DNA of 64,000 bases from Pseudooceanicola atlanticus (GCF_000768315.1 NZ_AQQX01000006.1:1-64000), one strand, 5' to 3'. Positions 19,996 to 30,409 are shown, counted from the first letter of the stretch. The notes: generated from the letters alone by a model not told the origin. A program made the numbers and translations.

Positions 19996-20955
19996 TCAGC
20001 GGATCCCGGCCCTGTCGGCGGCGCGGTCGATGGCCTCGACCACCGCAGCCTCGGCGGCGTGGTGGGGCATGTGGCCGATACCCGGCAGGCGCGTCAGCTG
20101 GGCGCTTTCGACATTGCGCGCCAACTCCTCCGAATGGATCGAGATCGCGACGGTGTCGTCGGCATCGCCGTGGATGACCTCGATGGGCAGGGTCAGTTCG
20201 GGATAGCGCGGGGACAGGGCGCGGAGGTGTTCGCGCAGCTCGGTCCGTTGCTGGGCATTGGCCAGCAGGGAGCGGGGGCGCAGGACCAGCGGCACGCCGA
20301 TGTAATCGGCGTAGCCGTCGGGTTGCGTGTTGGGAGCGAAGACGCCTTCAATCGCGTTGCGCACGTAATCCTCGGTCACGAAGGCGCCCAGGAGGCGCGA
20401 CATGACGGGGCCGATCACGGGCCGCGCCAAGGTGGCGTAGAAGGCATCAAGGTCTCCGGGCCAGGGATAGGTGGCCCCGGCGATGGAGACGGCGGCGGAC
20501 AGCGTGTCGGGGTGATGCACGGCCCAGGCCATGGTGACGGCGCCGCCAAAGCTCTGCCCGGCGACGACGGGTCTGGCCAGGCCCAGCTGTTGCGATGCGG
20601 CGACCAGCAGGTCGGCCTGATCCTCAAGCGTGACACCGGAGGCGGCGAGGCGCGGGGTGTGCCCCAGGCCAGGACGGTCGAAGACAGTGACACGGAAGCG
20701 GTCGGACAGCTGATCGACCAGCGAAAACGTCATGTCCCGCGTGTTGCCCGATGCGCCATGCAGCAGGACGAGGTCCGGTCCGCTGCCCGTCTGGACATAG
20801 TGGATGGGATGGCCGTCCACCTCGACGAACTGGCCCTCGGGGGGATAGGCCTCTTCCGCCGTGGCGACGCGTTTTGACACGCGTACCATGGTGATCGCCG
20901 CCACGATGGCGACGAGAAGGGCGAGGGCGACGAGCAGTCTAAGCAGGAGCATCAT
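19996..20955 (-). CDS. Membrane-anchored alpha/beta hydrolase
   Basis: About 319 residues. The N-terminus [24 protein letters not shown] is a membrane anchor or uncleaved signal. The oxyanion segment LLHGASG and nucleophile elbow [10 protein letters not shown] (Ser) are clear; the distal acid is in HGDADDTV and the histidine in GIGHMPHH. The start lies within the end of metA (overlap of 12-17 bp depending on which of two adjacent ATGs is used), so it is coupled to metA although no metabolic link is evident. Confidence 0.88.
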   Translation of the reverse strand: MMLLLRLLVALALLVAIVAAITMVRVSKRVATAEEAYPPEGQFVEVDGHPIHYVQTGSGPDLVLLHGASGNTRDMTFSLVDQLSDRFRVTVFDRPGLGHTPRLAASGVTLEDQADLLVAASQQLGLARPVVAGQSFGGAVTMAWAVHHPDTLSAAVSIAGATYPWPGDLDAFYATLARPVIGPVMSRLLGAFVTEDYVRNAIEGVFAPNTQPDGYADYIGVPLVLRPRSLLANAQQRTELREHLRALSPRYPELTLPIEVIHGDADDTVAISIHSEELARNVESAQLTRLPGIGHMPHHAAEAAVVEAIDRAADRAGIR

Positions 20956-21862
20956 GGAAGCTGAAGGGAACCGTCTGGTAAATCTCGTTGATCCAGTTGC
21001 CGTAGAGCAGGTGGGCATGGCTGCGCCACCGGTTCGTCGGGCGTTGCGAGGGGTCGTCGTTGGGGTAGTAATTCGTCGGGATGTCGATGGGCGTCCCTTC
21101 AGACACGTCCCGATCGTATTCCTGTTTCAGCGTGTCGCTGTCATATTCGAAATGGTTGAAGACATAGAGCGCGCGATGTTCCGGATCCTCGACCAGGCAA
21201 GGGCCGGTTTCGTCATTGTCCAGCAGGGTGGTCAGCCCCTCATGCTTGTCCAGGTCGGCCTGTCGCACTTCGGTCCAGCGGCTGACAGGCACGAGGCAAC
21301 TGTCTGAAAACCCGCGCAGATAAGGCGACGGGCGTTCCAGGTTGCGCTGCGGGAAGCAGCCGAAAAGCTTGCGGTCGAGGATATGCTTGGGCACGCCGTG
21401 GAAGTAATGGATCATCGCCATGCCGCCCCAGCAGACGCCGAAGGTGGAATGCACATGGGTCTGGGTCCAGTCCATGACCTCGACCATCTCGTCCCAATAG
21501 GTGACGTCTTCGAAGGCCAGGTGCTCGATCGGTGCGCCGGTGATGATCAGCCCGTCGAATTTCTCGCCGCTCTCCTTCACCTCGCTGAAGGGGCGATAGA
21601 AGCTTTCCATATGCTCGGCTGCGGTGTTGCGGGTGCGGTGTTCGCTCATCCGGATCAGCGACAGCTCGATCTGGAGCGGTGTCGCCCCGATCAGCCGGGC
21701 AAACTGAGTTTCGGTCTGAATCTTCTTCGGCATCAGGTTGAGCAGCGCGATGCGCAGCGGACGGATGTCCTGCCGTGCGGCCTGATCCTCATCCATGACC
21801 ATGACCCCTTCGCGCGTCAGCACGTCGTAGGCGGGAAGGTCGGACGGGATCTTGATAGGCAT
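20939..21862 (-). CDS. metA: Homoserine O-acyltransferase MetA
   Basis: Activates homoserine for methionine synthesis with acetyl- or succinyl-CoA. 307 residues; nucleophile cysteine in [11 protein letters not shown] (about residue 142, as in E. coli MetA), histidine in [11 protein letters not shown], and the [10 protein letters not shown] stretch. Acyl specificity cannot be fixed by eye; many MetA proteins outside enterobacteria use acetyl-CoA. I looked for a SAM-II riboswitch in the 51-bp leader and found none. Confidence 0.95.
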   Translation of the reverse strand: MPIKIPSDLPAYDVLTREGVMVMDEDQAARQDIRPLRIALLNLMPKKIQTETQFARLIGATPLQIELSLIRMSEHRTRNTAAEHMESFYRPFSEVKESGEKFDGLIITGAPIEHLAFEDVTYWDEMVEVMDWTQTHVHSTFGVCWGGMAMIHYFHGVPKHILDRKLFGCFPQRNLERPSPYLRGFSDSCLVPVSRWTEVRQADLDKHEGLTTLLDNDETGPCLVEDPEHRALYVFNHFEYDSDTLKQEYDRDVSEGTPIDIPTNYYPNDDPSQRPTNRWRSHAHLLYGNWINEIYQTVPFSFHDAPA

Positions 21863-21913
21863 GATTCAGGCCTTTCGGTTATTGCGGGTAAGCGATCAAA
21901 AGTAGGCGCGTGG

Positions 21914-22771
21914 TCAGCGCGCCTCAAGGGCTTTCGCGATCAATGCGACAAAGCCCTCCTCATCCGCCAGTCGAGAGACCTCGTCTGCGGTGACCGTGAC
22001 GCCCCGTTTGGCCATCTGCGCGTAGCGGGGCTGACGATGGGCAAGGGCGCGGGCATAGGTGTAGCGAACGAAGGCGTCGGGATCGACCTCGTCCTCGGCC
22101 TCGCCGGTTTCCTCGCGATAGGCGGCCCAGGCGTTTTCCAGGAATTTTCCTTGGTAATACATGGGCTTGGGAGCGCGGTCGAAGCGGCGGATCAGCTCTT
22201 GCGCATGTTCTTCGCCACCCTTGATCCAGACCAGCAGCGCAGTATCGGTCAGCGCGTTCAGGACCGGGTCATTTTCGTTCCAGGGGTCGACGACTTCGCA
22301 GATCGACCCGCCGCTGTCGCACACAAAATTGGCGTAACCATAAAGTGAGGTGGCGCGCTGCGCGAAATGCTCGGTATCCAGCAACGCCTCGATCTCTGCG
22401 GCTTCGTGCTGCGCCTGGCGCTTGCGGTATTCGTCGAAGGGCAAGCCGCCCTTGTCCGGATCGCCCGGCTTGCCGAGATAGGTCGACAGCGGCGTGAGGT
22501 TGTTGAAGGTGATGTTGGAGCCGATGAAAATCGAATCCGTCATCAGCAGGTTGCGCAGGAACGGCACCTGCATCGCATGGGCCTTGGCGTTGTCGGCGAT
22601 GTATTCGCCCATGTAACGCGTGCCGATGCGGTAATCGATCGAGTAGTGAAACCAGCTGCCGGAATCGCGCAGCATGTTGGAGATATGGGTCTTGCCCAGC
22701 CCGGACATGCCGAAAAGGACCACGCGACGATGCGGGGCGTTTCTCCAATCCTCGGCGGTTTCATAAATCAT
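21914..22771 (-). CDS. P-loop ATPase of unknown function
   Basis: 285 residues. N-terminal Walker A GMSGLGKTH, a possible kinase-like lid further on (DGxK absent), and tyrosine-rich stretches (HYSIDYRIGTRYMGEYIADN). The protein has no membrane segment. I do not recognise a named family beyond the nucleoside-kinase-like P-loop fold. It precedes metA by 51 bp on the same strand and may be co-transcribed with it. Confidence 0.75.
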   Translation of the reverse strand: MIYETAEDWRNAPHRRVVLFGMSGLGKTHISNMLRDSGSWFHYSIDYRIGTRYMGEYIADNAKAHAMQVPFLRNLLMTDSIFIGSNITFNNLTPLSTYLGKPGDPDKGGLPFDEYRKRQAQHEAAEIEALLDTEHFAQRATSLYGYANFVCDSGGSICEVVDPWNENDPVLNALTDTALLVWIKGGEEHAQELIRRFDRAPKPMYYQGKFLENAWAAYREETGEAEDEVDPDAFVRYTYARALAHRQPRYAQMAKRGVTVTADEVSRLADEEGFVALIAKALEAR

Positions 22772-22826
22772 GTACCGGTCTCCGGAAGTGTCTTCGGTTT
22801 CGTGCTAGGGGCTGGGTGGCGAGGGG

Positions 22827-23747
22827 TCAAACCCCAATTCGCCGGATCGCCCGGATCAACCGCCCGTCGATGACGATCAGCCCGGTGGCGATGAATCCAA
22901 AGCCGATAAAATGCCGCGGCAGAAGAACTTCGCCCAGGACGAGGTGCCCCAGAAGGATCGCCACCGGCACCAGCATGAGGGTCACCAGCATCAGGTTGCC
23001 GCTGCCCGCCTTGGCCAGGATAGAGTAATAAAGCAGGTAGGCGCCGGCGGTCCCGATCAGGGAGTAATAGCCGATCGCCATCCAGGTCCGCGGCTCGAGC
23101 GCGAGGCTGGGCATGCCGTCCACGCCCCAGGCCAATGGGATCATCACCAGGGTCGACCCGGTCAGCATCCCCGCAGAGGCGACCAGCGGCGACAGGCCCG
23201 ACAGGTTGGCCCGGGCAAAGCTGCCGGCCATCGCATAGCAGAGCGTTCCGGCCAGCACGGCCAGCTGCCCGAGCGAGCGCAGATCGATATGGGCTAGGTT
23301 GTCCAGCCCCTTGGCCGCGATGACGCCCGCCACGCCGAAGGCCACGCCAACGGATTTGCGCGCCGTCAGCTTTTCGTCGGCAAAGACGATGGCGGCGACC
23401 ACGACGCCGAAGACGGCGGTGAAGGAGTTGAAGATCGCCGTCAGGCCGCTTTCGATGTGCAACTGGCCCCAGGCCATCAGCGAAAACGGTAGAACGTTGT
23501 TCAGCACCCCCATGAACAGCAACGCGGCCCAGGTACGGGCATCCCGCGGCAATGTCTGCCCGGTAAAGATGACGACGCCCCAGAGCAGGATCATCGCCCA
23601 GAGGCAGCGATGCATGACAGAGGTGAAGGCGCCGACCTCGTCCAGGGCAATGCGGATGGACAGGAAGGAGGCGCCCCAGATCAGCCCCAGCAGGATCAGC
23701 TGGGCCCAGGCGGCGGTCGAGACGGATTTCTGTTCGATGGCGGTCAT
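22827..23747 (-). CDS. DMT/EamA family transporter
   Basis: 306 residues with ten predicted hydrophobic helices in two EamA repeats (first LILLGLIWGASFLSIRIA; second AVLAGTLCYAMAGSFARANL). The EamA signature of a small metabolite exporter is clear, but the substrate is unknown. 51 bp separate it from the second EamA gene upstream. Confidence 0.9.
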   Translation of the reverse strand: MTAIEQKSVSTAAWAQLILLGLIWGASFLSIRIALDEVGAFTSVMHRCLWAMILLWGVVIFTGQTLPRDARTWAALLFMGVLNNVLPFSLMAWGQLHIESGLTAIFNSFTAVFGVVVAAIVFADEKLTARKSVGVAFGVAGVIAAKGLDNLAHIDLRSLGQLAVLAGTLCYAMAGSFARANLSGLSPLVASAGMLTGSTLVMIPLAWGVDGMPSLALEPRTWMAIGYYSLIGTAGAYLLYYSILAKAGSGNLMLVTLMLVPVAILLGHLVLGEVLLPRHFIGFGFIATGLIVIDGRLIRAIRRIGV

Positions 23748-23798
23748 GGCCGTATTGACCCCGTCGGGTGCGGGCAGGGCAATCCGTTTCCTGCGCGA

Positions 23799-24689
23799 TC
23801 AGGCACGTTGCTCTCCGCGGATATTGGCGTAGTTGGCGCCGAAGATGATGGCGGCCCCGATCAGCACGAAGGGATCGAGCGCTTCGTTATAGACGAGCAG
23901 GCCCAGGATCGCGGCCGAGGGCAGGCGCACGAAGTCCATCGGGGCGACAAGGGTTGCAGGCGCGATGGACAGCGCTGTTGTCACGCAGAAATGGGCGAAC
24001 AGCCCGGCCAGCCCCACCAGCACCGCCCAGGGCAACAGTTCCAGCGACGGCACGGCGAAATCCATGTCCAGCCCGCCGGTCACCAGCCCCAGAACTGCCT
24101 GCATCACCGTCAGCCAGAAGAGAATGCAGATCGTCGGCACGTCGCGGGTCAGCCGCTTGGTCGAGATGATCGTGCCGGCAAAGCAGATCGCGCAGAGCGC
24201 CGCGGCGATCAGTCCGGGCGACAGGGTCTGCGCTCCGGGTCGGGTGATCAGAAGGATGCCCGAAAACCCGATCAGCGCGGCCAGTGCACGGCGGCGGGTC
24301 ATCTTTTCCGCCAGGAAAATCGGAGACAGCACCAGCACCCAGATCGGCGAGGTGAATTCCAACGCAAAGACTTGGGCCAGGGGAATCATCGTGATCGCGA
24401 AGAACCACAGGTTCTGCCCGGTGAAATGCGCGACGTTGCGCAGCACGTGCAGGCCGAGCCGGTGCGTCGTGATGCGGTGCCACTTGCCCGTCAGGGTGAT
24501 CACGACGAACATGATGATGACGCCGGTCAGGCTGCGATAGGTCATGATCTCGAATGTATCGAGCTCGGATGCGAGGGCACGGCCCGCCACCGCCATGGAC
24601 AGGAAGGACATGATCGCACCGGCCATCCACATCGCCGCGCGCAGGGTGGGGGCTGGGGTCGGCAGGTCGGGCAAGGCGGGATTTGTCAT
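23799..24689 (-). CDS. DMT/EamA family transporter (second copy)
   Basis: 296 residues from ATG 24687-24689. It has ten hydrophobic helices with the EamA repeat (TYRSLTGVIIMFVVITL; CAICFAGTIISTKRLTRD). It shares the family but not close sequence with its downstream neighbour, so this is a pair rather than a recent duplication. A longer open frame upstream runs into the hemA regulatory region and was not used. Confidence 0.9.
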   Translation of the reverse strand: MTNPALPDLPTPAPTLRAAMWMAGAIMSFLSMAVAGRALASELDTFEIMTYRSLTGVIIMFVVITLTGKWHRITTHRLGLHVLRNVAHFTGQNLWFFAITMIPLAQVFALEFTSPIWVLVLSPIFLAEKMTRRRALAALIGFSGILLITRPGAQTLSPGLIAAALCAICFAGTIISTKRLTRDVPTICILFWLTVMQAVLGLVTGGLDMDFAVPSLELLPWAVLVGLAGLFAHFCVTTALSIAPATLVAPMDFVRLPSAAILGLLVYNEALDPFVLIGAAIIFGANYANIRGEQRA

Positions 24690-24908
24690 GACAGGTCCAA
24701 TTCGGGAGCCGCGCGACACTACCAGCCGGTCCGCCGCTGTCCATATGCGATATCCGTCGGGGGCGGGGCTGCGGAAATCCGGGGCCTGCGGCGCTGAGCC
24801 AGGCCCGATAGGGAAAAAGCCAGTCAAATCGACGTGATAAAGCCTGCCATCGGGTCGGGGGGTGCGGACGTCGGGTAAGTCGAAATATTTAAATGGGAAA
24901 GTCACCTT

Positions 24909-24922
24909 TTGACCCAGATCAA
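24909..24922. promoter_or_regulatory. FNR/FnrL-type box upstream of hemA
   Basis: TTGAC-CCAG-ATCAA fits the FNR consensus TTGAT-N4-ATCAA with one conservative change (TTGAC is common for FnrL). It lies about 140 bp before the hemA GTG in the 371-bp gap between the divergent EamA and hemA genes. FnrL control of hemA is established in Rhodobacter. A plausible -10 element TAGAAT lies at 24954-24959. Confidence 0.75.
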
Positions 24923-25060
24923 AGTCGGGGGGGCGGCAATTTGTAACTTGGCCTAGAATGGAAGCGCGACTTAAAACCATTCCAATCAGGACCGTTCGGT
25001 GTTAGCACCGAGCCGCTCGCCGCCCGCAGGGGCGCAAGTGAAGACGAAGGAGTACTGCCC

Positions 25061-26284
25061 GTGACCTACGAGGCTCAGCTGGATCAGGCCATTGGCCGCT
25101 TGCATGAGGAAGGCCGTTACCGGACCTTCATCGATATCGTGCGTCATAAAGGTCAGTTTCCCCACGCCACCTGGCGCCGCCCGGACGGGTCGGAACAGCC
25201 GGTGACGGTGTGGTGCGGCAACGACTACCTTGGCATGGGCCAGCACCCGGTTGTGCTGGAAGCGATGCATGACGCGATCGACACGGTCGGCGCAGGGTCC
25301 GGCGGGACGCGCAACATTTCCGGCACGACGCTTTATCACAAGGCGCTGGAGGCCGAACTGGCAGACCTGCATGGCAAGGAATCGGCGCTGCTGTTCACCT
25401 CTGCCTACATCGCCAACGACGCGACATTGTCGACGCTGCCCAAGCTGTTCCCTGGCCTGATTATCTATTCGGACGAGCTGAACCACGCCTCCATGATCGA
25501 AGGTGTGCGCCGCAATGGCGGGGCCAAGCGCGTCTTCCGGCACAACGACGTCGAACACCTGCGCGAATTGCTGCAGGCCGACGATCCGGCGGCGCCCAAG
25601 CTGATCGCCTTCGAATCCGTCTACTCCATGGACGGTGATTTCGGCCCGATCGAGGCAATCTGCGACCTGGCGGACGAATTCAACGCCCTGACCTATATCG
25701 ACGAGGTTCACGCGGTCGGCATGTACGGCCCGCGCGGTGGCGGCGTTACCGAACGCGACCGACTGGCGCACCGGATCGACATCATCAACGGCACGCTGGC
25801 CAAGGCCTATGGCGTGATGGGTGGCTATATCGCGGCCTCCGACAAGATGTGCGACGCGATCCGCTCTTACGCTCCGGGCTTCATCTTCACCACCTCGCTG
25901 CCGCCGGCCGTTGCCGCCGGGGCCGCCGCATCCGTGAAGCATCTGAAATCCGACCAGGCGCTGCGCGACCAGCACCAGACCCAGGCGAAGATCCTCAAGA
26001 CCCGCCTGAAAGGGCTGGGCATGCCGCTGATCGATCACGGCAGCCACATCGTGCCGGTCATCGTCGGCAACCCGGTCCATACCAAGATGCTGTCCGACAT
26101 GCTGCTGGACGACCACGGTATCTACGTTCAGCCGATCAACTTCCCCACCGTGCCCCGCGGAACGGAGCGTCTGCGCTTCACTCCGTCGCCGGTTCACGGC
26201 CCGGATGAGATCGACAAACTGGTCAAGGCAATGGATTCGCTCTGGTCCCATTGCGCCCTGAATCGGCAGGAGCTCGCTGGCTGA
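25061..26284 (+). CDS. hemA: 5-aminolevulinate synthase (ALAS)
   Basis: Condenses glycine and succinyl-CoA to 5-aminolevulinate (Shemin pathway), the first step of heme and bacteriochlorophyll synthesis. 407 residues, initiated by GTG with an AAGGAG site at 25047-25052. PLP-dependent alpha-oxoamine synthase hallmarks: [22 protein letters not shown], and the PLP lysine in [14 protein letters not shown]. This enzyme is diagnostic for alphaproteobacteria. It is regulated by the FNR-like box at 24909-24922. Confidence 0.98.
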   Translation: MTYEAQLDQAIGRLHEEGRYRTFIDIVRHKGQFPHATWRRPDGSEQPVTVWCGNDYLGMGQHPVVLEAMHDAIDTVGAGSGGTRNISGTTLYHKALEAELADLHGKESALLFTSAYIANDATLSTLPKLFPGLIIYSDELNHASMIEGVRRNGGAKRVFRHNDVEHLRELLQADDPAAPKLIAFESVYSMDGDFGPIEAICDLADEFNALTYIDEVHAVGMYGPRGGGVTERDRLAHRIDIINGTLAKAYGVMGGYIAASDKMCDAIRSYAPGFIFTTSLPPAVAAGAAASVKHLKSDQALRDQHQTQAKILKTRLKGLGMPLIDHGSHIVPVIVGNPVHTKMLSDMLLDDHGIYVQPINFPTVPRGTERLRFTPSPVHGPDEIDKLVKAMDSLWSHCALNRQELAG

Positions 26285-26513
26285 GCCTGTGGATGATTTT
26301 TCGGGCGGCGATTTTTGCAATCTCAATGCGCCGCTCGAAAATCCCTTATTTCGTTAATTGCGACACAACATTCGGCGTCTCGGCGCTGATGACCCCCAAT
26401 GTTAAGCGTTTTTGTGGAAAACAACTTGAATCGTGTTAGGGTCATGTAAACAAAGGGCAGGACTCGAATCGGGGTGATAACGGGTCGGCACAATCGCACG
26501 ACGGGGCAGCGAG

Positions 26514-27764
26514 ATGATGTGGCGCAAATCGAAACCTAAGCTGGAGCAGGATGAGGCCCAGCCCAAGGGATTTGATGATTTCGAAGTGAGGCTCGGCGAC
26601 ATGATGCGCGGCGAGCGCGCGACGCTGGGCAAATCGCTTCTCGATGTGCAGCGTGAACTCCGTATCAAGGCCTCCTATATCTCCGCCATTGAGAATTGCG
26701 ATCCCGACGCATTCGAAACGCCGGGCTTCATTGCCGGCTATGTGCGGTCCTATGCCCGTTACCTGAATCTCGATCCCGACGCGGCCTTCGCTCAATTCTG
26801 TGCGGAAAGCGGTTTCCAGACGGCCCATGGCATGTCTCAGGAGGCCTCCGGCAACCGCAAGAAGGAAGAGCCGATCGTAAAGAAGGGCCTTGGCGCCGAT
26901 CCCCTGACCGGGTCTGCCACGCCTTTTGTGCCCGTCAGTGAAAGTGTGCTGTCGCGGATCGAACCCGGTGCCCTGGGCTCCGTCGCGGTTCTGATCGCGC
27001 TGATCGGTGCGCTTGGCTATGGCGGTTGGTCGATCCTGACCGAAGTGCAGCGCGTGCAGTTCGCCCCCGTTGAACAGGCCCCGGATGTCCTCAGCGATCT
27101 GGACCCGATCCAGGCCGCGCCGACCGTCTCCGGCTCCGACCAGGGGCCGCAGGTGGCGATGTCGGTCGAGAAACCCGCCGAAGGCCTGGACCGTCTCTAT
27201 CGCCCCGAAGCACTGGACGTGCCGGTGCTGGTGGCACGTGATGCCCCGATCTCGACCCTCGACCCGCGCCAGGTTGGCACGCTTGTCGAAGGCACCGAGG
27301 AAGAGCCCGCCCAGGTCGGCTCCGCCGAAGACCGCGCCGTGGCAGCCGCGCTTGCCGGTCTCGGGTTGGACGAGGAAGAGGCCGAAACCTCGACCACGCC
27401 ACAGGTGACCGAAGCCATGGGGCCGGGTGTCACCCTTGTCGCCGTACGTCCCGCCTGGGTCCGTGTCAGCGCCGCCGATGGCACCGTCGTTTTCGAAAAA
27501 ATCCTCGATGCGGGCGAAGAATACACCGTTCCGCTGACCGAAGAGCCGCCGACCCTGCGCGCCGGCATGTCCGGTTCGCTCTATGCCTCCGTCGATGGCG
27601 AATTGCGCGGTCCGCTGGGCCCCGGCACCTCGACCATCCGCAATCTGGCACTGTCCGCAGACGCGATGACGCAAAGCTACGCGGTCGCCGACCTGTCGGC
27701 CGACCCGGTTGCCGAGGAGGTGATGCTGGCCAAGGCGCAGCAGCTTGAGGTCCCGCAGGACTGA
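26514..27764 (+). CDS. RodZ-like helix-turn-helix membrane protein
   Basis: 416 residues. An N-terminal XRE-like domain (about 25-95: RLGDMMRGERATLGKSLLDVQREL...YISAIEN), a transmembrane helix (about 155-175), an acidic proline-rich periplasmic linker, and a C-terminal DUF4115-type beta domain (about 305-390). This layout is that of RodZ, which links MreB to the cell-wall elongation machinery. Alphaproteobacterial RodZ homologues are often adjacent to ispG, as here. The start ATG ATG is preceded by a GAG-rich site. Confidence 0.85.
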   Translation: MMWRKSKPKLEQDEAQPKGFDDFEVRLGDMMRGERATLGKSLLDVQRELRIKASYISAIENCDPDAFETPGFIAGYVRSYARYLNLDPDAAFAQFCAESGFQTAHGMSQEASGNRKKEEPIVKKGLGADPLTGSATPFVPVSESVLSRIEPGALGSVAVLIALIGALGYGGWSILTEVQRVQFAPVEQAPDVLSDLDPIQAAPTVSGSDQGPQVAMSVEKPAEGLDRLYRPEALDVPVLVARDAPISTLDPRQVGTLVEGTEEEPAQVGSAEDRAVAAALAGLGLDEEEAETSTTPQVTEAMGPGVTLVAVRPAWVRVSAADGTVVFEKILDAGEEYTVPLTEEPPTLRAGMSGSLYASVDGELRGPLGPGTSTIRNLALSADAMTQSYAVADLSADPVAEEVMLAKAQQLEVPQD

Positions 27765-27790
27765 TCCCGCCCGAGCACGGGAATTTGCAC

Positions 27791-27815
27791 AAGGCCCCGT
27801 TGTCCCGGGGCCTTT
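27791..27815 (+). terminator. Candidate terminator after rodZ-like gene
   Basis: 9-bp stem AAGGCCCCG (27791-27799)/CGGGGCCTT (27806-27814) with only three T in the run. It could terminate weakly or be read through to ispG, which starts 40 bp later. Confidence 0.55.
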
Positions 27816-27854
27816 GTCACGTTATCTGAAGCGTGTCACCGGCAGGAGGCAGAC

Positions 27855-28982
27855 ATGTCCCACAATCCCGTGCGCCCCTGGCGCAATATCGACCGCCGCG
27901 AAAGCCGCCAGATCATGGTCGGCAATGTTCCGGTAGGTGGGGGTGCCCCGATATCGGTTCAGACGATGACGAACACCGACACGTCGGATGTCGCGGCGAC
28001 CGTGGCCCAGATCCAGCGCGCGGCGGATGTGGGGGCGGACATCGTCCGGGTTTCCACGCCCGATCAAGCGGCGACCAAGGCCCTGAAAGAAATCGTGCGC
28101 GAAAGCCCGGTGCCGATCGTTGCGGATATCCATTTCCACTACAAGCGCGCCATCGAGGCGGCAGAGGCCGGTGCGGCCTGCCTGCGGATCAACCCGGGCA
28201 ATATCGGTGACAGCAAGCGCGTGGCCGAAGTGGTGCAGGCTGCCAAGGATCACGGCTGTTCCATCCGGATCGGCGTGAATGCCGGGTCGCTGGAAAAGCA
28301 CCTGCTTGAGAAATACGGCGAACCGTGCCCCGACGCGATGCTGGAGTCCGGTCTCGACCATATCCGTATCTTGCAGGACCACGATTTCCACGAATTCAAG
28401 ATCAGCGTGAAGGCTTCCGATGTCTTCATGGCCGCTGCGGCCTATCAGCAGCTGGCAGAGGCCACCGATGCGCCCATTCACCTCGGGATCACCGAGGCGG
28501 GCGGCCTGATGTCCGGTACGATCAAATCCGCGATCGGCCTAGGCAACCTGCTGTGGATGGGGATCGGGGACACGCTGCGCGTGTCGCTGTCTGCCGATCC
28601 GGTCGAAGAGGTCAAGGTCGGGTTCGAGATCCTCAAGTCGCTGGGCCTGCGCCATCGCGGGGTCAACATCATCTCCTGCCCGTCCTGCGCGCGGCAAGGC
28701 TTTGACGTCATCAAGACCGTCGAGGTGTTGGAAGAGCGGCTGGAGCACATCAAGACCCCGATGTCCCTGTCGATCATCGGCTGCGTCGTGAACGGTCCGG
28801 GTGAGGCGCTGCTGACCGATGTCGGGTTCACCGGCGGCGGGGCAGGGTCCGGCATGGTTTACATGGCGGGTGCGCAAAGCCACAAGATGTCCAACGACCA
28901 GATGGTCGATCACATCGTCGAACTGGTCGAGAAACGCGCGGCCGAGATCGAGGCCGAGGCGACACCCGACGCCGCTGAATAA
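27855..28982 (+). CDS. ispG: 4-hydroxy-3-methylbut-2-enyl-diphosphate synthase IspG
   Basis: Iron-sulfur enzyme of the MEP isoprenoid pathway. 375 residues; N-terminal TIM-barrel region ([13 protein letters not shown]), and C-terminal cysteines for the 4Fe-4S cluster in [11 protein letters not shown] and [12 protein letters not shown]. It ends 3 bp before the stop of the convergent thioredoxin-like gene. Confidence 0.97.
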   Translation: MSHNPVRPWRNIDRRESRQIMVGNVPVGGGAPISVQTMTNTDTSDVAATVAQIQRAADVGADIVRVSTPDQAATKALKEIVRESPVPIVADIHFHYKRAIEAAEAGAACLRINPGNIGDSKRVAEVVQAAKDHGCSIRIGVNAGSLEKHLLEKYGEPCPDAMLESGLDHIRILQDHDFHEFKISVKASDVFMAAAAYQQLAEATDAPIHLGITEAGGLMSGTIKSAIGLGNLLWMGIGDTLRVSLSADPVEEVKVGFEILKSLGLRHRGVNIISCPSCARQGFDVIKTVEVLEERLEHIKTPMSLSIIGCVVNGPGEALLTDVGFTGGGAGSGMVYMAGAQSHKMSNDQMVDHIVELVEKRAAEIEAEATPDAAE

Positions 28983-28985
28983 TCC

Positions 28986-29660
28986 CTACTTCACGTATTT
29001 TTCCAGCACGACCAACGGGATGGACCCGCGCAGCATCATGTCGGGAAAGACATAGCTGGGGGTCGTGTCCAGATCGAGCCGGGCAAATGCCTCTGCCTCC
29101 CGTCTTGGGGCGAGGCGCAGCATGCGGTCCTGGACCCATCCTTTGTCGCGGGATAGCGCGGCCAGGCTATCGGGCGTTGCGTCGGGCAGGGCATGAAGTG
29201 CCAGCCGTGCCGCGTGGTAGGCCGTAGGCCCCTGGTGATCGAGCAGCGACAGCAGCAATTGTGCTGGGCCGCCTGCGTCGGCAAAGCGCGGCTCGACCCG
29301 GATATCGGGATGGCCAGCGACCAGTGTCTCTAGATCGGCCCAGGCGGCGCTGCATTCGGCGCAGGGGAAGCTTTCGAAGAAGAGAATCGTCAGGCGCGGG
29401 TCGTCGGCGCCAATGCCACGCGGGGTCGGGGCAAAGACCGCCTCGCTGTCTTCCAGCCGCTTCAGGTCGGCCTCCCTGTTCTGACCATACAGGTCGATGG
29501 GCGGCGGGTTCAGGGCGCGGTCGATCGGGGTGAGATCGGACAGGACGGCGGCGCGGACCTCTTTCCCGAACGCCGCCCGTTCCTCGCGTGTCATGTCGAG
29601 GCCGGCAGGCTCGGCAGCGGCCGGAAAGGCCGCCACCGCCAGAATGGCCGGCCAGCGCAT
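28986..29660 (-). CDS. Secreted thioredoxin-fold protein with CAEC motif (DsbA-like paralogue)
   Basis: 224 residues with a short signal peptide (MRWPAILAVAAFPAAAEP). The redox-like motif is FFESFPCAECSAAW, and the cis-proline region is TTPSYVFPDMMLRG. Its N-terminal EERAAFGKEVRAAVL and C-terminal TPSYVF...MLRGSIPL regions match the adjacent DsbA gene (DERAAFRAEVRSYLM; TPTFVF...MVRGYVPL), so the two arose by tandem duplication. CAEC is an unusual active-site pair. The start ATG overlaps the stop of the upstream gene. Confidence 0.8.
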   Translation of the reverse strand: MRWPAILAVAAFPAAAEPAGLDMTREERAAFGKEVRAAVLSDLTPIDRALNPPPIDLYGQNREADLKRLEDSEAVFAPTPRGIGADDPRLTILFFESFPCAECSAAWADLETLVAGHPDIRVEPRFADAGGPAQLLLSLLDHQGPTAYHAARLALHALPDATPDSLAALSRDKGWVQDRMLRLAPRREAEAFARLDLDTTPSYVFPDMMLRGSIPLVVLEKYVK

Positions 29661-30409
29661 CAGCCGCCCCGCTGGTCTTCGACGATCTGTTCCATCGCGT
29701 TCAGGGGCACGTAGCCGCGCACCATCTGGTCCTGGAACACGAAGGTCGGCGTTCCGCTGACCTTCAGGATATTGGCAAGGCGCCGGGTTTCGGCGATTTC
29801 ATCGGCCACGGCGGGATCATCCAGCTTGGCGACGATGGCTTCGGCATCCAGGCCCAGACCTTCTGCAATGCGCGACAGGGCGGCCTCGTCCGTGGCGCCG
29901 TTATAGCCCATCAGCGCGTCATGCATCATCTCGTAGGCCTCGTCGCCTGCCACCATCTTGGTCGCCACGGCAAAACGCGAACTGTCCAGCGATGCCTGGC
30001 CGAGGATCGGGAACTCCTTGACGACAAAGCGGATATTGCCGTCATCGGCGATCAGCTCATTGACCTCTTCGAAGGCTTTCCGGCAATAGCCACAACGATA
30101 ATCGAGAAATTCGACGACCGTGATATCGCCATCGGGATTGCCGCCGACCCAGGAAAACCCGTCATTGAAGATCGCGTCGGCATTGTCCTTGACCAAGTCC
30201 ACATCGGCCTGGGCCTGAGCCTGCTGGTTGCGTTCCTCCAGCGCGTTGACGGCTTCGAGGATGACCTCGGGGTTTTCCATCAGGTAGCTGCGAACCTCTG
30301 CGCGAAAGGCGGCGCGTTCGTCGTCGTTCATCTGCGTGACGTCGAAGGCCTGAGCGGGCAGGGCGAGGGTCAGTCCCGCAGCAAGAGCGAGAGGGGCGAG
30401 ACGGGTCAT
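29660..30409 (-). CDS. DsbA-family thiol:disulfide oxidoreductase
   Basis: 249 residues from ATG 30407-30409, giving signal peptide MTRLAPLALAAGLTLALPAQA. Active site FLDYRCGYCRKAF and cis-proline TPTFVFQDQMVRG. The protein probably acts in the periplasm on disulfides. It is upstream of, and translationally coupled to, its divergent paralogue. 19 bp separate its start from the M48 protease stop, so these three genes likely form one operon (protease, DsbA, DsbA-like). Confidence 0.9.
   Translation of the reverse strand: MTRLAPLALAAGLTLALPAQAFDVTQMNDDERAAFRAEVRSYLMENPEVILEAVNALEERNQQAQAQADVDLVKDNADAIFNDGFSWVGGNPDGDITVVEFLDYRCGYCRKAFEEVNELIADDGNIRFVVKEFPILGQASLDSSRFAVATKMVAGDEAYEMMHDALMGYNGATDEAALSRIAEGLGLDAEAIVAKLDDPAVADEIAETRRLANILKVSGTPTFVFQDQMVRGYVPLNAMEQIVEDQRGG

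Noticed and set aside
21863-21913. SAM-II riboswitch before metA
   Set aside because: Searched because common in alphaproteobacteria, but the leader is only 51 bp and shows none of its conserved elements.
26285-26513. Terminator after hemA
   Set aside because: GCGGCG/CGCCGC can pair but with a long loop and no T-run after it; too weak to call.
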